DNA of 39,226 nt from a virus. Location of the stretch: the IMG/VR virus record IMGVR_UViG_3300047171_000007, positions 1 through 39,226 of that record; one strand, written 5' to 3'. Below, piece by piece: positions 1-7,629 of this stretch. The translations under genes and the position numbers were made by a program. Within the stretch, counting starts at the first letter, position 1; each line of letters begins with the position of its first letter. Under the pieces are notes generated by a model. It searched no databases. It saw nothing but the letters and a program-made list of their open reading frames with translations, and was not told where the DNA came from.

Positions 1-26
1 GATGTTGGTACCCAGTCGCTATTCAT
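1..26 (-). CDS. 5' end of a gene cut off by the left edge
   Basis: An ATG at 26-24 overlaps the TGA of the upstream winged-helix gene (ATGA overlap) and is preceded by a strong AGGAGG site. The first codons read MNSDWVPT and then run off the window. Too little is present to suggest a function. The neighbours (helix-turn-helix, ERF, nuclease) make a replication or early-region gene likely. Confidence 0.6.
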
Positions 27-481
27 ACGACCCTCCTATTGAGATTTGTTTTTGCGAGAAGTCCACCGAGTCGTTGTGACTGATCAAAAATTTCATCGAC
101 GCCGTCTTTTTCTATAGAACGGTTCTTACTGATTTGGGTGACACCGGTGTCTACAGGTGCGGTCACTGGTGTCACCCCCTTTGACCCTGTATGTCTATAC
201 CCTGTAGTCAAAATGTCCACAGGTGACATGACGAATGTGTACCACCCTGGCTGAGTAGGGGTTGACTCTTTGGCGAGGAAGATGACGTTTTTGTCGATGA
301 GGGATTTGATGACCCTCTGTACCTGTCTCTTGCTTAGCGACGACTTCTTTGAGAGGCTAGCGAGACCCATCCTCGCCTGCGTCCCGTCGTCGTGAGCGTG
401 ATCGGCCATTGCGAGAGCCACAACCTTTTCGCTGGGCGAGAGGTTCAACTTGAACACGGCGTTCATTACTTGTCTACTCAT
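23..481 (-). CDS. Helix-turn-helix (winged-helix) DNA-binding protein, replication-initiator-like
   Basis: This 152-residue protein has an N-terminal part (about 8-75) that looks like the helix-turn-helix found at the start of many phage and plasmid replication proteins: an LSPSEKVVALAMADHA helix, then GLASLSKKSSLSKRQVQRVI as the putative recognition helix pair. The C-terminal half is polar and lacks a recognisable catalytic domain. The protein is therefore either a regulator or an initiator or helicase-loader fragment rather than an enzyme. No strong Shine-Dalgarno site precedes the ATG at 481, and MNAVFK five codons further in is an alternative start. It is separated from the ERF gene by a hairpin and a possible promoter, and it is coupled by ATGA to the next gene. 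The general DNA-binding call is reasonably firm; the replication role is inferred from position. Confidence 0.6.
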   Translation of the reverse strand: MSRQVMNAVFKLNLSPSEKVVALAMADHAHDDGTQARMGLASLSKKSSLSKRQVQRVIKSLIDKNVIFLAKESTPTQPGWYTFVMSPVDILTTGYRHTGSKGVTPVTAPVDTGVTQISKNRSIEKDGVDEIFDQSQRLGGLLAKTNLNRRVV

Positions 482-504
482 TTGGTGTCAGCCAAGGTGT
501 GGGG

Positions 505-519
505 ATGAGTTATACTCAT
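505..519 (-). promoter_or_regulatory. Palindrome overlapping a putative -10 box before the HTH gene
   Basis: The inverted repeat ATGAGT-tat-ACTCAT spans these bases. On the minus strand it contains TATAAC, about 24 nt before the HTH gene start, and on the plus strand TATACT. No convincing -35 is visible on either strand. It may be an autoregulatory operator or promoter for the downstream winged-helix gene. This is inference from position and symmetry only. Confidence 0.35.
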
Positions 520-549
520 GTGCGTACCTTTCGTCGCAGATTGGTCTCG

Positions 550-586
550 ACAGATGCCCTGGGCCTAATCCGCTCAGGGCATCTGT
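550..586 (-). terminator. Strong hairpin between the ERF and HTH genes
   Basis: A perfect 12-bp inverted repeat (ACAGATGCCCTG and its complement) with a 13-nt loop lies about 20 nt past the ERF stop codon. There is no good U-run on the minus strand and only CTTT on the plus strand. It is probably a terminator or mRNA-processing stem ending the recombination operon, possibly acting in both directions. Confidence 0.55.
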
Positions 587-607
587 CTTTGACGAACTAC
601 ATGGATG

Positions 608-1576
608 TTACTTTGATGCGTCCCTCTCCGCAATGAGGGAGTCAATCAACTTCTTGGCCTGCGCCTTTGACAACGCACTCAGGGACGTGACACCGGACTC
701 CAGCACGTTCGAGGCTTTCTCGTACACGTCAAGTCCTCGGTCGTCACACATCTTGCGTATGAAGTCCATCTGCTTCTTGGTCGGACCGTCGGGGTTGGGG
801 GAAGCCTGGGTGAGACGCGACGGCTTGGACACCGGGACAGGCTCCACTTCCCCGAACGCCTCAGAAATCGCTTCATAGGGGTCTAGATTGCCCTGTGACG
901 GCTCCTGGCCCTCTGCCTCACCGTTTCCATTGAGCATGGCGAACAGGGCCTTCCAGACTGAATCAGCCTCCTCGGGCTTCAGGTTCTGCACCCCCTTGGT
1001 GTAGCCGGAGGAAATCCACCACTCACCGAAGGACTTGCGCTCGTCGGGGTGCAGGACTTCCAGGCCGTCCTTGATCTGCTGCTGGCGCTCGGTGAGGGGG
1101 GCGGTGCGCTGGACGGTCTCCGCTTTCTTCACGGCGGCCTCCGTCTTGGCGAGTTGTTTGTCCCTGTTCGATGCCCTTGCCCCGTCGTCGTCATCCTCGG
1201 TGACAATCCCCAGCATCGCGCTGACGGCATAGCGTCGGGCGTAGGTGATGGACGACCCCTGACCCTGCGCGTCGTTCTTCTCGATGTGCAGGAACATCTC
1301 TTCGGACATCCATTGGCCTGACTCGTGCAGGAGTTTGGTGGTCAGCGTCGGCGTCTCGCCACGAATCGTTGGTGACTGCGACACCGCTAGCCCGTACTTG
1401 GCGAGCGTGGGGGTGACGGCCTCACGGATGTCCCCCAGGTCGGCGTAGGTGTACGAGAACGACCCGCCGGACTTCATGGGTATCTTCGCCGTCTTGGTTT
1501 TCTTGATCGCCGGGAACTCCCCCTGCGCCTTGGACAATGCCCCGGCCAGTAAATCAATGCTCTCGCTCTGGCTCAC
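608..1576 (-). CDS. erf: ERF-family single-strand annealing protein
   Basis: This protein would anneal complementary single-stranded DNA during phage recombination and replication. The first 155 residues follow the ERF family closely: ESIDLLAGALSKAQGEF, SYTYADLGDI, then LHESGQWMSEE and the GSSITYARRYAVSAMLGI block followed by an acidic EDDDDGARAS stretch. The last 65 residues (KKQMDFIRKMCDDRG) form the small C-terminal domain often fused to phage annealing and ssDNA-binding proteins. A longer ORF exists, but the GTG at 1576 has a GAGGGGG site about 7 nt upstream and overlaps the nuclease stop codon as GTGA, so translation is coupled. It gives 322 residues. The pairing with the nuclease upstream resembles Red-like exonuclease plus annealase modules. 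Confidence 0.85.
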   Translation of the reverse strand: MSQSESIDLLAGALSKAQGEFPAIKKTKTAKIPMKSGGSFSYTYADLGDIREAVTPTLAKYGLAVSQSPTIRGETPTLTTKLLHESGQWMSEEMFLHIEKNDAQGQGSSITYARRYAVSAMLGIVTEDDDDGARASNRDKQLAKTEAAVKKAETVQRTAPLTERQQQIKDGLEVLHPDERKSFGEWWISSGYTKGVQNLKPEEADSVWKALFAMLNGNGEAEGQEPSQGNLDPYEAISEAFGEVEPVPVSKPSRLTQASPNPDGPTKKQMDFIRKMCDDRGLDVYEKASNVLESGVTSLSALSKAQAKKLIDSLIAERDASK

Positions 1577-2409
1577 TTCTCCCCCTCTTTCGTGGCTAAC
1601 TCCATAGCCTTGACTGTGTTGTGCAACTTCAAGCACGCCAAGAATCCCTCCCGCGCCAACTCCTGTGAGATGTTCTTGAACGGGTCTACTACTTCGTAGG
1701 TGCCGTCCTCATGGAGGTAGATGCCCCGAGCGCCGTCAATCTTGGGCAGGGCTTTGTACTCGCCCAGCGCCCCGGCGTCGTCGTAGGTGGCGAGGTTGCC
1801 GTGCATGTAGGCCGCCTGCTGCATCGCCAGACTCTGCTCGTAGTGTCCGCCAGTCTTGTAGTCGATGAGCATCGTCCCGGCGTCCATCTCTACGATGGCG
1901 TCGAAGCGTCCACCGTAGGCGTAGATGTCGTTGAGTACCACCAGTTCAGCGTGTAGAAACGTGGGACGACAGTTGCGGTGGAACGCCTCTAGTGCGTCCA
2001 CGAATCCCGAGTCCTCCACCCTGACATCGACCGGCTCTCCGGGGGCTTTCGTCCACGCCTCCGCTACTGCGTGGACTCTGGTCCCGCGCTCCATCTTGGC
2101 GTCCCACTGTCGGCGGAACTCCCCACGGCAGTAGTGGATGAACACCTCGTCGTCCGATCCGTTGAAGCCCATCTCGCGCTCCTTCTTGCCCAGAGCGGTC
2201 AAGGTCTTGCGGTGACGGCGGACGATGGTTCGCTTGCGTGAGTGTTCGAGCAGGGCGGTCTCGGCAGCAATGCCGGACGCGGCCCAGGGCAGGGCGGGCT
2301 TGTCGATGATGTTCAGAACTGTCGTCACACCAGGGACGGTGGGTCCGCCCGGCTCCACGCGATACTGATGTCTCAGGGCCGCCTCGTAGTCGGTCAATTT
2401 CTTTGGCAA
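1573..2409 (-). CDS. PD-(D/E)XK nuclease, Cas4/RecB-like
   Basis: A 278-residue predicted exonuclease of the RecB/Cas4 fold. The diagnostic order of residues is visible: GTRVHAVAEAW with a conserved His near residue 113, Glu at about 155, GGRFDAIVEM with Asp at about 170, LIDYKTG with Asp183 and Lys185, and QQAAY (Gln/Tyr motif). No cysteine quartet for an Fe-S cluster is obvious. The start is taken as a TTG at 2409 because GGAAGGAG lies 6 nt upstream; the ORF extends only five codons further. Its stop overlaps the ERF start by 4 nt. Together they probably process and anneal DNA ends during replication or recombination. Confidence 0.75.
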   Translation of the reverse strand: MPKKLTDYEAALRHQYRVEPGGPTVPGVTTVLNIIDKPALPWAASGIAAETALLEHSRKRTIVRRHRKTLTALGKKEREMGFNGSDDEVFIHYCRGEFRRQWDAKMERGTRVHAVAEAWTKAPGEPVDVRVEDSGFVDALEAFHRNCRPTFLHAELVVLNDIYAYGGRFDAIVEMDAGTMLIDYKTGGHYEQSLAMQQAAYMHGNLATYDDAGALGEYKALPKIDGARGIYLHEDGTYEVVDPFKNISQELAREGFLACLKLHNTVKAMELATKEGEK

Positions 2410-2438
2410 AACAACTCCTTCCAAGGTTTGTTGTAGTG

Positions 2439-2467
2439 ATAGTACACCATACGCAGGGGGTGTGACA
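2439..2467 (-). promoter_or_regulatory. Possible promoter for the nuclease-ERF operon
   Basis: A TACTAT box (2439-2444) lies about 30 nt before the TTG start, with a weak TGTCAC hexamer 17 nt further upstream. The preceding terminator means this operon needs its own start. The -35 match is poor, so the call is tentative. Confidence 0.35.
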
Positions 2468-2474
2468 CGAGAAA

Positions 2475-2492
2475 CCGGGCCCGAAGGCCCGG
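2475..2492 (-). terminator. Rho-independent terminator ending the late operon
   Basis: On the minus strand a 7-bp GC stem (CCGGGCC / GGCCCGG) closes a stable UUCG tetraloop and is followed by TTTCTCG. It lies about 40 nt after the last lysis gene and before the nuclease gene, so it separates the late and early transcription units. Confidence 0.8.
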
Positions 2493-2534
2493 CCTCTCAC
2501 AACCTTGGACGTTGCGCCCGTCATCAGGGCACCC

Positions 2535-3035
2535 TCATCCTACAACGACACCGCCGTCTGCGAGCAACGCATCCTTGGACTGCTGGGGGGTCACGGTGTA
2601 GATGGACACCCAGTGATGCAACCACCCGCCGAAGCGCAGGGCTTCTGATCCCAGAGCGGAGCAGATGATGGAGTCCTTTCGAGCACCACGAACCGCCGGT
2701 ACCCACTGTTTGGTACACATGTCGATGCCGATGCCGATGTCGGTCCCCAGCCCGTACTGCGTGCCGACGTAGAACTCACCGAAGTCCACGACCCTTCTCA
2801 GGTCCACGAACCCCGGCGGGCGCACGACGTAGCAGGTGTCGTGGCTGAGTATCTCCTCGTAGGTGGCGTCGTAGGACACACCACTCATCTCGGCTTGGAT
2901 GACCCTGCCGTGGTCACCGAAGATGACCATGTGGTTCACCTCACCCTTGCCCGACAACCCCTCCCCGAAGCGGATGAGTTTGCCCATCAGGCCAGGTGAT
3001 TTGCAGTAGCCGACGTAGCCGGGCTGGATGTTCAT
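2535..3035 (-). CDS. Permuted papain-fold (YiiX/NlpC-P60-like) hydrolase
   Basis: The 166 residues show the circularly permuted NlpC/P60 arrangement. An N-terminal NHMVIFGDHGRVIQAEM block carries the putative catalytic His35, and the cysteine comes later in SIICSALGSEALRFGG (Cys125). Proteins with this layout act as peptidoglycan amidases or endopeptidases or on lipid or peptide amides; the substrate cannot be told from sequence. No signal peptide or membrane segment is seen. It is the last gene of the lysis cassette, its ATG overlapping the holin-like gene's stop by 4 nt, and a terminator follows. A lysis accessory role is likely but not proven. Confidence 0.65.
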   Translation of the reverse strand: MNIQPGYVGYCKSPGLMGKLIRFGEGLSGKGEVNHMVIFGDHGRVIQAEMSGVSYDATYEEILSHDTCYVVRPPGFVDLRRVVDFGEFYVGTQYGLGTDIGIGIDMCTKQWVPAVRGARKDSIICSALGSEALRFGGWLHHWVSIYTVTPQQSKDALLADGGVVVG

Positions 3036-3343
3036 AGCCCAGGTGTAGTCGATGCCTGTGGTAGTTGGGCCTCAAGAGCGGCGATCTGCGCCTGCAATTG
3101 CGCCTTGGTCACGGTGGGGTCGTAGGCCGGTGCACCGATCCACCCGAGGAACACACCGAACCACGGCCACTTCACCTCTAAGGCGTGAGCTCCGATGGTA
3201 ACCAGCGTTCCCAGGACGGCGGCAATCTCGGTAGCCGTGACCATCGAGACGTGGTACCCCATGTGGGTGACCAGGTAGACGACGGCGGAGATGACCCAGG
3301 GGGTCAGGCTCCTGATGACTGCTTTGAGCAGGTTGGGGGTCAT
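3032..3343 (-). CDS. Holin-like small membrane protein
   Basis: A 103-residue protein with two hydrophobic segments (about 12-28, LTPWVISAVVYLVTHMG, and about 36-53, ATEIAAVLGTLVTIGAHA) joined by a short turn. A Trp-rich stretch and a short helical C-terminus (KAQLQAQIAALEAQL) follow. This size and topology is typical of phage holins, which open the inner membrane for the endolysin. The gene sits among other small membrane proteins downstream of an NlpC/P60 hydrolase and is coupled to both neighbours by ATGA overlaps. Which of the four membrane proteins here is the true holin cannot be settled from sequence; this one is the best candidate. Confidence 0.55.
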   Translation of the reverse strand: MTPNLLKAVIRSLTPWVISAVVYLVTHMGYHVSMVTATEIAAVLGTLVTIGAHALEVKWPWFGVFLGWIGAPAYDPTVTKAQLQAQIAALEAQLPQASTTPGL

Positions 3344-3705
3344 GGTGCTTCCTTTCTCGGGGCCAGACCCTTGCGGGGAGTGGCCTTCTTGACTACTGAC
3401 TCGGGTTTCAAGGTGGCGAGGACTTCGGCGTGGTGCTTCTTGGCGAGGTTCTGTGACCTGACGTGGTGGTCCTCGGCCTGACGTAGACGTTCCTCGTGCT
3501 GGCCGTCGAGCTTGTCGTGGATGGACTTGACGTGCTTCTTGGCGAAGGCTTCAATCGCTCTACGGGCGCGGGGCCAGAACAGGGAACCGACGAAGAACAC
3601 GATGATCCCCGCCGAGATGTTGCCGATCCACGTCGTCCACGTCCACGTGAAGGCCAACCCGTGACGGATCATGTCCAGGTAGTGCATGGCGAGGTGTCCG
3701 CTCAT
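3340..3705 (-). CDS. Single-pass membrane protein with a charged coiled tail
   Basis: The start is placed at the ATG at 3705, which overlaps the stop of the 23-residue gene upstream (ATGA). The longer ORF reads through that gene in another frame. The 121-residue product has one membrane segment (about 27-45, IGNISAGIIVFFVGSLFW) followed by a highly charged His/Lys/Glu-rich helix and a Lys-Pro tail. It resembles the small membrane proteins of actinophage lysis cassettes and may be a second holin, antiholin or pinholin partner. The assignment depends on context. Confidence 0.55.
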   Translation of the reverse strand: MSGHLAMHYLDMIRHGLAFTWTWTTWIGNISAGIIVFFVGSLFWPRARRAIEAFAKKHVKSIHDKLDGQHEERLRQAEDHHVRSQNLAKKHHAEVLATLKPESVVKKATPRKGLAPRKEAP

Positions 3706-3773
3706 CGCAGGAGAATCTTGAGTCCGGCCAGGACCGCGATGACGATGGCGACAATGATTAACCAGGTATTCAT
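3702..3773 (-). CDS. 23-residue single-span membrane peptide in the lysis cassette
   Basis: The ATG at 3773 has a GGAG site 5 nt upstream and encodes 23 residues, nearly all one hydrophobic helix (NTWLIIVAIVIAVLAG) ending in Lys and Arg. Its TGA overlaps the ATG of the next gene by 4 nt, so both ends fit the coupling used throughout this operon. Gene length and composition suggest a small inner-membrane peptide, perhaps a holin regulator. The coding call rests on the Shine-Dalgarno site, the overlap and the composition. Confidence 0.7.
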   Translation of the reverse strand: MNTWLIIVAIVIAVLAGLKILLR

Positions 3774-3775
3774 GT

Positions 3776-4180
3776 TTACTCCTTCTCCGGGGGATTGGAC
3801 CCCACTGCATCCTCGATACGGTTGAGTTGGTCGCGTGAGGTGGTTCCACCATTGGTCTTGGTGTCGGCCACCAGGACCCTCACGTCAGTCTGCACGTTTC
3901 CGATGTGGGCCGCGATGACGGAGAGGGTGGACGCCATCTTGTCCACCTTTGAGTCGATGGTGGTGAGTTTCGTCTCAACGTTCGTCAGCCGCTCGGGTGC
4001 GCCCGGTATCGCTTCCATCACGCCACGCACGCCACGGACTCCGTCCATGAACTTTTTGCCGTCACGGTTCTTTCTGAACCACGCACGGATTCGCCGGTGG
4101 AAGATTCCGAGAGGGGTGAGAACGACCCCCGCAATGATGGCCCAGTCTGACCAGGGGGTGGGGTTAATCGTAGGGAGCAC
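3776..4180 (-). CDS. Membrane-anchored coiled-coil protein of the lysis cassette
   Basis: A 134-residue product that starts with a GTG shortly after the endolysin stop. A hydrophobic segment near residues 10-27 (DWAIIAGVVLTPLGIF) is followed by a basic stretch and a long heptad-like region (LTNVETKLTTIDSKVDKMASTL). An N-terminal anchor with a periodic coiled tail is common in phage lysis accessory proteins (holin-like or spanin-like). The host is probably monoderm, so a spanin role is unlikely. The 23-residue peptide starts 2 nt after its stop. Confidence 0.5.
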   Translation of the reverse strand: MLPTINPTPWSDWAIIAGVVLTPLGIFHRRIRAWFRKNRDGKKFMDGVRGVRGVMEAIPGAPERLTNVETKLTTIDSKVDKMASTLSVIAAHIGNVQTDVRVLVADTKTNGGTTSRDQLNRIEDAVGSNPPEKE

Positions 4181-4186
4181 GACGAC

Positions 4187-4855
4187 CTACGGGCGCTTGA
4201 ATCGGTAGTGAACATTGGCATATTCAGCCGTTCCCTTGGTCTGGCGGGGTTGGGGGGCGACGAACTTGTAGCCGTCCCAGATGAACAGGGTCCAGCCGTT
4301 GGCGAGGGCCAGTTTCGCGTCGGCGGGGTTGGGCAGGTGGACGAGTTGGTTCTTCCTCAGATCAGCGGGGGTGACGGCACGCGCTGGGACCGCCTTGGCC
4401 GCTTGGTCGATGGTGCTGAAGCGCAGGAACGTCGGCATCCCCAAGGACGAGAGGACTGACAACGACACCAGACTCGGGTCGCCCTGTCGTCCCATGCTCG
4501 CGCACACCGGGTCGGGGGTGTTGGCGATGCAGATGACCGCGTGGACATCTCCGTCGGGTCCGAAGGTGATGATGTCGCCGGGCAGTAACTCCGCTTGGGT
4601 GACGTGTCGGCCCCGGTAGTAGAAGTCGATGGAGTTCCCGTAGCCGTCGTACCCGCATCCCGTGGGGTCGTTGCTCGCCCCGGCCTGCCAGTAGACGGTC
4701 TTTACGAACCACGAACAGTCGCCCCACCACCCCGAGCCTTCGAGGGACTTCAAGGCTAAGGGTCGCACTTCGAGGTAGTTGAAGTCGTGCTTGGCTTGCT
4801 CGGTCATCACCGCTTGGGCGGCGAGGTGGACTATCTGGTCTCTCACGTCGCGCAT
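4187..4855 (-). CDS. NlpC/P60 peptidoglycan hydrolase (probable endolysin)
   Basis: The start is the ATG at 4855, which shares a base with the TGA of the upstream tail gene (TGATG); the longer ORF is a shadow of that gene. The 222-residue protein carries the NlpC/P60 signature: WWGDCSWFVKTVYWQAG with nucleophile Cys47 and GDVHAVICI with general base His105, between LLPGDIITF and a glycine-rich turn. Such enzymes cleave stem-peptide bonds in peptidoglycan. About 60 C-terminal residues after the catalytic domain (DAKLALANGWTLFIWDGYKF) may help wall binding. There is no signal peptide, consistent with export through a holin. It heads the lysis cassette just after the tail genes. Confidence 0.75.
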   Translation of the reverse strand: MRDVRDQIVHLAAQAVMTEQAKHDFNYLEVRPLALKSLEGSGWWGDCSWFVKTVYWQAGASNDPTGCGYDGYGNSIDFYYRGRHVTQAELLPGDIITFGPDGDVHAVICIANTPDPVCASMGRQGDPSLVSLSVLSSLGMPTFLRFSTIDQAAKAVPARAVTPADLRKNQLVHLPNPADAKLALANGWTLFIWDGYKFVAPQPRQTKGTAEYANVHYRFKRP

Positions 4856-5703
4856 CAGACAATCCGAACCAAACTCAGAAAGTTCTGGGCGGCGAGGACC
4901 TGCGCAACGCCCAATCCATTCATGTAATAGGTGGTGCCCGAGGTGAGGCTGGTGACGAACGACGCGCCGACGGTTTGGAAGAAGGTGCCCGCGGTGATAG
5001 CGGGGAATATCCCACCGCCCTCCCATAGTGGGCCCACAAACGATGCGGGGGTGGTGTTCAGGCAGAGTTCTACCGTGGTCTGTGAGCCGACGGTGGTGGA
5101 GTTCTGGAACTGTGAGGTGACGTTGACCAGGTACGTCCCGGTTGCCGGGACCGTGACGGAGCCAATCTGGAGTGGAGAACCGTTCATCGCCACAGCCGAG
5201 GTGCAGGTCCCGCCCGTCGCTACTACAGGTGGGATGGTGGGCAATGCGCTCCACGTCGGATCAGTACCGTTGGAGGTCAGGTAGTAGCCGTTCGTCCCTA
5301 TCGCCAGAGCACTCGGCAGGACGCCCGCACCCTTGCCATAGACCAGCGAACCCTCCGCTACGTTCCCCAGCAAGTGCGACATCTGGTTCGTCTCGTCGAA
5401 GTCGATCGCCCCGCCACACAGTGAGACGGTGGCGTTCGAGTTGTGCGAGGTGGCCGAGGTCCCGTCGTACCCTCTACCCGAAGAAGCGACCGAGACGACC
5501 GTACCGGAGTTGGAGGAGCACAGAATCTTCTCCTCCGACGAGGTGCCTCGGTCGATGACGACGATGAAGTTCGCCCCCGGAGAACCGCCGGGCCATCCGG
5601 TGGCGGCGGAGATGGAGAAGGACGTGTCCGAGTTCCCCATCGCCGAGGCGAGCGTGGTAGAGGCCCCGCCACCAGCATAAAACCTTCGCAAGAACGCCGT
5701 CAT
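4855..5703 (-). CDS. Tail fibre / receptor-binding structural protein
   Basis: 282 residues, very rich in Ser, Thr and Gly and predicted mostly beta. The N-terminal third (GNSDTSFSISAATGWPGG, IVVIDRGTSSEEKILCSS) resembles beta-rich virion-attachment segments. The C-terminal domain (LQIGSVTVPATGTYLVNVT) looks like the C1q/TNF-like jelly-roll common at phage fibre tips. It lies between a large structural protein and the endolysin, which fits the end of a tail operon. AGGTGG lies upstream of the ATG at 5703. The role in host recognition is an inference. Confidence 0.55.
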   Translation of the reverse strand: MTAFLRRFYAGGGASTTLASAMGNSDTSFSISAATGWPGGSPGANFIVVIDRGTSSEEKILCSSNSGTVVSVASSGRGYDGTSATSHNSNATVSLCGGAIDFDETNQMSHLLGNVAEGSLVYGKGAGVLPSALAIGTNGYYLTSNGTDPTWSALPTIPPVVATGGTCTSAVAMNGSPLQIGSVTVPATGTYLVNVTSQFQNSTTVGSQTTVELCLNTTPASFVGPLWEGGGIFPAITAGTFFQTVGASFVTSLTSGTTYYMNGLGVAQVLAAQNFLSLVRIV

Positions 5704-5712
5704 ATAACCACC

Positions 5713-7629
5713 TTACGTGAGAAGCCCGCTCGTAGCGGTCTTTAGGGTCACTTCACAGATCCCCTGGAACCCACCTTCGGGGTGCTCCGAGGGTTCGTAC
5801 CAGACCATGTTGATGTTGTCCACCACCACCGACCACGAACTTGAACCTTCTTGATAGGTGACAAGTTCTTGGGTGAGGTGCAGACCTTCGAGGAACGCGA
5901 GCTCGGAGTAGACGTTCATCGCTCGTCGCGCACCGCCTCTGGCAATCACCTCGTCGTAGAAGCGCAGGGCGCAGATGATGAACTTGCCCGCGGTGATGGC
6001 GGGGAAAGATTGCAGGGTGGCCCGTCTGACGGTGGTGGCGACGGTGTTGGAACTCGTGGTGTTGAGGGTCAGGTCGGTCTCGAAGAGTTCCCCGAACACT
6101 TGGGGGACGGAGAACAGAGTCGTGGCCCCGGTCAAGGTGCCGAGCGAATACGTGTTGGCGTCGTCCTGATTCACCGAGACCGAGACGCTCCCGGCGGCGG
6201 AAGTCGTATCGACGGAGTACGCGACCAAGACTTTCTGGTCAGGGATTCTGAACCCGATGTACCCGGAGTAGATGTTGCCCGACGTGTAGGTCGAAGCTCC
6301 GGTATAGACGCCCTGACCCGAGACGCTGAACACCGGCACACCGTTCCACCAATCCATCGAGGTAATCTCCCCGGTCCCCGAGACCATGAGGTGAGACGAA
6401 TACGCCGGGGTCTGGTCCCCAGTGAAGGTAGAGATGTCCATCCACCCGATACCCGTGCAGGTGGAACTGGCGTTCACGCTGGAGGCGGAGTAGTTCGACC
6501 AGCCGAAGTAGACGAAGCGTTCGTTGGCGGTGAAGCAACGCACGGGCTTGGTGGTCTTCTCCTGAAGATTGGGGATGATGGGGCCGATCTTGAGTAGACC
6601 CGTGTCCTGACCGGAGGGGTTTATCACTCCGAGAGTTTGACAGAACCTCGCCCCGAGGTTGGTGCCGATGAGGATGTAGTTGACGAAGGCGAAGATGGAG
6701 TAGACGATTTCCCCAGGGGGGAACAGGGTAGCGACGGTGGGGGCGGAGAGAGTCGTGCCGTCCGCAGCGAACTGTGTCTTGTAGACGGCGGATACTGTAG
6801 CGGAGGGAAGATTACCCCCTGAGTACCCTCCGATGTAAATCCACCCATTACCTCCAGACGCGCAGTTCCACAGCCACGACGACGAGGACTGGGTGATGAG
6901 AGCGGTGGGCCATACAGTGATTGCTCCTGAGACTTGGTAGAGGGAGTTGCCGTTCGCAACGATGAGGACGTTAGCGGCGTAGGCCACGAAGTACACGTTC
7001 TGGCTGGCGACGTTGACGAGGTGGGAGGTGGTCCATGTCCCCACCACGCAGGTGTACACCCCACCCGTCCCACAAGCGATGTAGAGGGAGTTGCCGTCAG
7101 TACACATTGAGACAGGAGTGCCTGTCAATCCCGAGAGCGCGGAGTACGTCACCCCGTCGGTGGACACTGAGACACCCGTGGAGTTGAGTTTGATGATGTA
7201 CCCTTGGGCCACCAGGATTCTCATGGTGGGGTCCGTGTCGGCCACGAACTGCTTAGTAGCAGGGAGGTTCGTGGCATACCACTTGTTGGTGAACACGTCC
7301 ACGCCCTGACCGTGGTGGTAGCGGTTGGGCTGAGAGCCATGCCGGTCGGCGAACAACTGACCCGAACCCAGCGACCAGTCGTTCATCTCGCTACGCCACA
7401 AGCCTTCAGGGTTGATGGTCGCTTCACCCGGCTGGTTGGTGATGTCGGTGGCGTCACGCTGGGCGGGGATGGATGAGTGGCGGAAGGAGTCGCGACGCCC
7501 GAACTCGAACGTCGTGTCAATCATGTACCCGTGTCCGCCGATGCCTACGTCGTACGTCCCCGGAATGTCGGGGGACGACCCCGCCGAACCCCAGAGGAAC
7601 GGATCGTCGTAGGCGGCGAGCACTCCCAT
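5713..7629 (-). CDS. Large beta-rich virion protein, possible beta-propeller tail component
   Basis: A 638-residue protein with repeated short motifs suggestive of propeller blades (for example SMCTDGNSLYIACGTGGVYT and VANGNSLYQVSG), then a C-terminal jelly-roll-like segment (KFIICALRFYDEVIARGG). The N-terminus (YDDPFLWGSAGSS) holds no signal peptide. The ATG abuts the previous stop (TAG|ATG). It sits next to the adaptor-like 405-residue protein, so a tail-nozzle or tail-hub role as in podoviruses is plausible. No family is recognised with certainty. Confidence 0.5.
   Translation of the reverse strand: MGVLAAYDDPFLWGSAGSSPDIPGTYDVGIGGHGYMIDTTFEFGRRDSFRHSSIPAQRDATDITNQPGEATINPEGLWRSEMNDWSLGSGQLFADRHGSQPNRYHHGQGVDVFTNKWYATNLPATKQFVADTDPTMRILVAQGYIIKLNSTGVSVSTDGVTYSALSGLTGTPVSMCTDGNSLYIACGTGGVYTCVVGTWTTSHLVNVASQNVYFVAYAANVLIVANGNSLYQVSGAITVWPTALITQSSSSWLWNCASGGNGWIYIGGYSGGNLPSATVSAVYKTQFAADGTTLSAPTVATLFPPGEIVYSIFAFVNYILIGTNLGARFCQTLGVINPSGQDTGLLKIGPIIPNLQEKTTKPVRCFTANERFVYFGWSNYSASSVNASSTCTGIGWMDISTFTGDQTPAYSSHLMVSGTGEITSMDWWNGVPVFSVSGQGVYTGASTYTSGNIYSGYIGFRIPDQKVLVAYSVDTTSAAGSVSVSVNQDDANTYSLGTLTGATTLFSVPQVFGELFETDLTLNTTSSNTVATTVRRATLQSFPAITAGKFIICALRFYDEVIARGGARRAMNVYSELAFLEGLHLTQELVTYQEGSSSWSVVVDNINMVWYEPSEHPEGGFQGICEVTLKTATSGLLT

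Noticed and set aside
450-878. Plus-strand ORF of 142 codons
   Set aside because: Crosses the terminator hairpin and lies opposite the ERF gene; no supporting signals.
5851-6597. Plus-strand ORF of 248 codons
   Set aside because: Lies wholly inside the 638-residue structural gene; composition (Gly, Arg, Asp, Val, His) is typical of antisense frames in GC-rich DNA.
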